A model generated the notes under the pieces. That model was given only the letters and a program-made list of their open reading frames with translations. It ran no database searches and was not told the origin of the DNA. A stretch of 64,000 nucleotides of DNA from Micromonospora violae (GTDB taxonomy: Bacteria > Actinomycetota > Actinomycetes > Mycobacteriales > Micromonosporaceae), in NCBI RefSeq assembly GCF_004217135.1, contig NZ_SHKK01000001.1:4340001-4404000 (forward strand), written 5' to 3'. Shown here piece by piece: positions 61,793 to 64,000 of this stretch; the stretch's first letter is position 1; each line of letters begins with the position of its first letter. The position numbers were made by a program, and so were the translations under genes.

Positions 61793-62654
61793 ACCCGACG
61801 GCCCGCGCGGCGGCCTCCACGGTCGTGCCGTGCCCGATCAGATGCTCGGCCCGTTCCACCCGGAGCAGCTGCTGATAGCCGAGCGGGGTGAGGCCGGTGC
61901 TCGCCCGGAACAGCCGGGTCAGCGTTCGTTCGGCGACGCCACCGGCGGCGGCCAGCTCGGCCAGCGGCAGCGGCTCGGCGTACCGGCTGTCGATCAGATC
62001 CTGCACCCGGTGCACCGAGTCGGAGAGATGTGAGCGGTGCCGCATCAGCGCGCTGGCCTGCGGCTCGTGCCCGTTGCGGCGGGCGTAGACGACCAGCGTG
62101 CGGGCGATCTTCGCGGCGGTCGCCGGGCCGTGCCGGGTCGCCACCAGGTGCAGTGCCACGTCGATGCCACTGGCGATGCCCGCCGAGGTGACCACCCGGT
62201 CGTCCACCACGTACAGCACATCGCGGACGACCTGGGCCGCCGGATGCCGGCGGGCCAGGTCGTCCTGCACCTCGTGGTGGGTGGTGCAGCGCCGGCCGTC
62301 GAGCAGCCCGGCCCGCCCGAGCGCGTACGCCCCGGCGCAGACGCTGGCCACCGTGCCGCCAGCCGCGTGGTGCTCGGCGAGCCGCCGCAGGTCAGCGGGC
62401 GACACCGGCCCCTGCGGTCCGTGCGCCGCCGGCCGCCAGCCGGGCACGATCACCAGGTCGTCCGGGGCCAGCTCGGGCCACCGGGTGTCGGCGACCAGCG
62501 GTACGCCCTGCACGGTGGGCACCTGCTCGCGTTCCGCGACGTAGTGCAGCTGATAGTCGTACCCGAGGTCAGCGGCGCTGGAGAAGACCTGGGCCGGCCC
62601 GGCGAGGTCCAGCAGGTGCAGCTGGGGGACCAGCAGGAAGACGACCCGGGTCAC
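61674..62654 (-). CDS. GlxA-like transcriptional regulator with an atypical C-terminus
   Basis: A 326-aa protein with an N-terminal DJ-1/PfpI-like domain (VVFLLVPQLHLLDLAGPAQVFSSA, SVCAGAYALGRAGLLDGRRCTTHH, split) and a C-terminal AraC-type DNA-binding domain (ELAAAGGVAERTLTRLFRASTG, HGTTVEAAARAVGFTDARMLRR). After RRLRARP the expected RxxxGxSPxxYR end of an AraC domain is absent; instead a basic low-complexity tail runs over the neighbouring gene. The GTG at 62654 is used. It follows the isochorismatase gene by 4 nt, and the two are presumably co-transcribed. Confidence 0.85.
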   Translation of the reverse strand: MTRVVFLLVPQLHLLDLAGPAQVFSSAADLGYDYQLHYVAEREQVPTVQGVPLVADTRWPELAPDDLVIVPGWRPAAHGPQGPVSPADLRRLAEHHAAGGTVASVCAGAYALGRAGLLDGRRCTTHHEVQDDLARRHPAAQVVRDVLYVVDDRVVTSAGIASGIDVALHLVATRHGPATAAKIARTLVVYARRNGHEPQASALMRHRSHLSDSVHRVQDLIDSRYAEPLPLAELAAAGGVAERTLTRLFRASTGLTPLGYQQLLRVERAEHLIGHGTTVEAAARAVGFTDARMLRRLRARPTRSDPVSNGSSRRGSGTPPATSRAA

Positions 62655-62658
62655 GACG

Positions 62659-63267
62659 TCAGCCCCGACTGCCGGCGAGGGTCGCGCCGGTCAGCTCGGC
62701 CACGGTCCGGATGGTCGCGAAGCGGCCCGCCAGCGCGTACTCGGTGCGGGTCACGATCTCCTCGTTCGTCAGGGTGCGCGGGTCGGCGAGGATCTCCGCG
62801 ACCGTCGCCGACTCGGGCAGGTCCCAGTGCGGGATGGGGAAGGTCAGCGTGGCGTCGGTGACGAACGTCATCCGGTAACCGAGGTCCGCGCCGACCCGGG
62901 TGGTGGTCTCCACGCACTGCTCGGTGCGGATGCCGCAGACGGCGATGTCGGTGATGCCCGCCTGGGTCAGCAACTGCTGAAGGTTCGTGGTGGTGAACGC
63001 GTTGTGCGCGGTCTTGACCAGCGTCGGCTCACCCTCGGCGGGAACCAGCCCGTCGATCAGCCGCACGTACCCGAGGGCGGGGTCGAACAACCCGCCCGTG
63101 CCCGGCTCCGAGTGCAGGACCCAGACCACCAGGTCGCCGCGCTGCCGGGCGGCAGCCACCAGCCGGTCGACCTGGCGGACGATGTCGGGGTTGGACCCGT
63201 ACGCCCAGATCGGGCGTTGCCGGAAGGACTCCTGCACGTCGATCACGACGAGTGCTGCTCTGTTCAT
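62659..63267 (-). CDS. Isochorismatase-family cysteine hydrolase
   Basis: A 202-aa hydrolase. Catalytic residues are visible as the aspartate in ALVVIDVQESF, the lysine in TLVKTAHNAF and the cysteine in ICGIRTEQCVETT-like context (VCGIRTEQCVETTTRVG). The family includes nicotinamidases and N-carbamoyl hydrolases; the exact substrate is unknown. The ATG at 63267 starts at the first beta-strand; the open frame upstream is not conserved. Paired with the GlxA-like regulator, a common neighbourhood for this family. Confidence 0.88.
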   Translation of the reverse strand: MNRAALVVIDVQESFRQRPIWAYGSNPDIVRQVDRLVAAARQRGDLVVWVLHSEPGTGGLFDPALGYVRLIDGLVPAEGEPTLVKTAHNAFTTTNLQQLLTQAGITDIAVCGIRTEQCVETTTRVGADLGYRMTFVTDATLTFPIPHWDLPESATVAEILADPRTLTNEEIVTRTEYALAGRFATIRTVAELTGATLAGSRG

Positions 63268-63347
63268 GACGTAGATCCTGGCCGGACGGCGTTCGCGCCG
63301 GCAGACACCATTCTGCCCGGGTGCGGAACGATCCGGCCAACCCGGCG

Positions 63348-64000
63348 TCAGGCGCTGGGGCTGTGCTGCTCGGCGGCGGCGTCCAGGGCGGCGGCCTCCT
63401 CCGGGGTGGGCGCGCTGCCGCCCAGGTGCGCGGGCTGCCACCAGGTGTCGTCCGGGCCAGCCGGAGTGTCCGGATAATCCCGCTGCGCCCGGTCGACCAG
63501 GGCGCTGAGCCGGGTGGTCAGCTCGGCGGCCAGCACGTTCGGGTCCGGGAAGTCCGCCGGGTTGATCGGCTCACCGATCAGGATGGTGATCGGCGTGTGC
63601 CGGCGGGTCAGGGTGCGCGGGCGGCCCTTGGTCCAGAGGCGCTGGGTGCCCCACAACGCGACCGGCAGCACCGGCACCTTCGCCGACCGGGCCATCCGGA
63701 CCGTGCCGCTCTTGAGCTCCTTGACGGTGAACGACCGGCTGATCGTCGCCTCGGGGAAGACGCCGACGACCTCGCCCTTCTTCAACGCGGCCACGGCGGC
63801 CCGGAACGAGCCCGCGCCGGCCTGCCGGTCCACCGGAATGTGCCGCATCCCGCGCATCAGCGGGCCGGAGATCCGGTGCGTGAACACCGATTCCTTGGCC
63901 ATGAAGCGGACCAGCCGCCCCGACGCGTTCGCGCCCAGACCGGCGAAGATGAAGTCGAGGTAGCTGACGTGGTTGCTGGCCAACACCGCCCCGCCAGTAC
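63348..64000 (-). CDS. 1-acyl-glycerol-3-phosphate acyltransferase (PlsC type), 5' end beyond the window
   Basis: About 217 codons of a PlsC-family acyltransferase that adds the second acyl chain to lysophosphatidate. The acceptor motif begins at ASNHVSYLDFIF (NHxxxxD), followed by FMAKESVF, GMRHIPVDRQAGAGS and the substrate motif VVGVFPEATISRSF (FPEG-like, with Ala for Gly). The frame continues past base 64000, so the start is not in the window. The C-terminal 60 residues are a variable tail ending in EAAALDAAAEQHSPSA. The GGAV segment right at the edge is in frame. Confidence 0.88.
   Translation of the reverse strand, partial: TGGAVLASNHVSYLDFIFAGLGANASGRLVRFMAKESVFTHRISGPLMRGMRHIPVDRQAGAGSFRAAVAALKKGEVVGVFPEATISRSFTVKELKSGTVRMARSAKVPVLPVALWGTQRLWTKGRPRTLTRRHTPITILIGEPINPADFPDPNVLAAELTTRLSALVDRAQRDYPDTPAGPDDTWWQPAHLGGSAPTPEEAAALDAAAEQHSPSA

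Overview
The window reads as the chromosome of a high-GC filamentous actinobacterium, most likely Micromonospora or a close Micromonosporaceae relative. The grounds are strong G/C bias at third codon positions, frequent GTG starts, four-base ATGA/GTGA stop-start overlaps, apparently leaderless genes, and typical actinobacterial families (class F sortase, SigE-like sigma factor, EttA, truncated globin, McrA-type HNH protein). Family names come from recognised motifs and gene context; no database search was run.

Bases 1-11777 hold a tryptophan catabolic locus. A leftward run of eleven genes (tryptophan 2,3-dioxygenase, kynureninase, kynurenine 3-monooxygenase, then the 3-hydroxyanthranilate meta-cleavage enzymes down to ACMS decarboxylase, plus the start of an amidase) would convert tryptophan to pyruvate and acetyl-CoA. 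An Lrp/AsnC-type regulator is transcribed divergently. No recognisable kynurenine formamidase is present.

Bases 11882-24109 carry a surface protein with a class F sortase, a dual-MerR regulator divergent from an erythromycin esterase/DUF6194 fusion, an HNH protein, a MscS channel, an MFS exporter, a truncated globin, a YbjN-like protein, a thioesterase and the ABC-F protein EttA. Bases 24461-28464 encode trehalose metabolism: OtsA overlapping an OtsB-GH15 fusion. Bases 28933-47643 contain corrin and siroheme genes in several blocks (cysG; cobC-like plus cobT; cobB; cobD plus cobQ). Between them lie a bifunctional penicillin-binding protein, SURF1, an ATP-dependent DNA ligase, M20 and M48 peptidases, a uridine-kinase-like protein, a rhodanese and an SSB paralogue. 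Bases 47941-50569 hold a short leader ORF, a hibernation-factor-like protein, an alpha/beta hydrolase and an unknown protein.

A tRNA-Arg(UCU) at 50577-50649 marks the left edge of an accessory patch that runs to about 55130. The patch contains small unfamiliar genes, a broken gene, three diverged copies of a roughly 25-60 bp repeat, and a tiny GntR-type regulator facing a three-gene operon across two perfect palindromes. It looks like an eroded integrative element without an integrase. Bases 55182-64000 return to ordinary genes: an ECF sigma factor with its partner, a lipoprotein, a two-component system with two sensor-like proteins of which one is degenerate, a GlxA-like regulator, an isochorismatase-like hydrolase and a partial acyltransferase.

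Two families of dispersed inverted repeats, each present twice, and several tandem repeats, one of them inside cobT, are the main non-coding structures.
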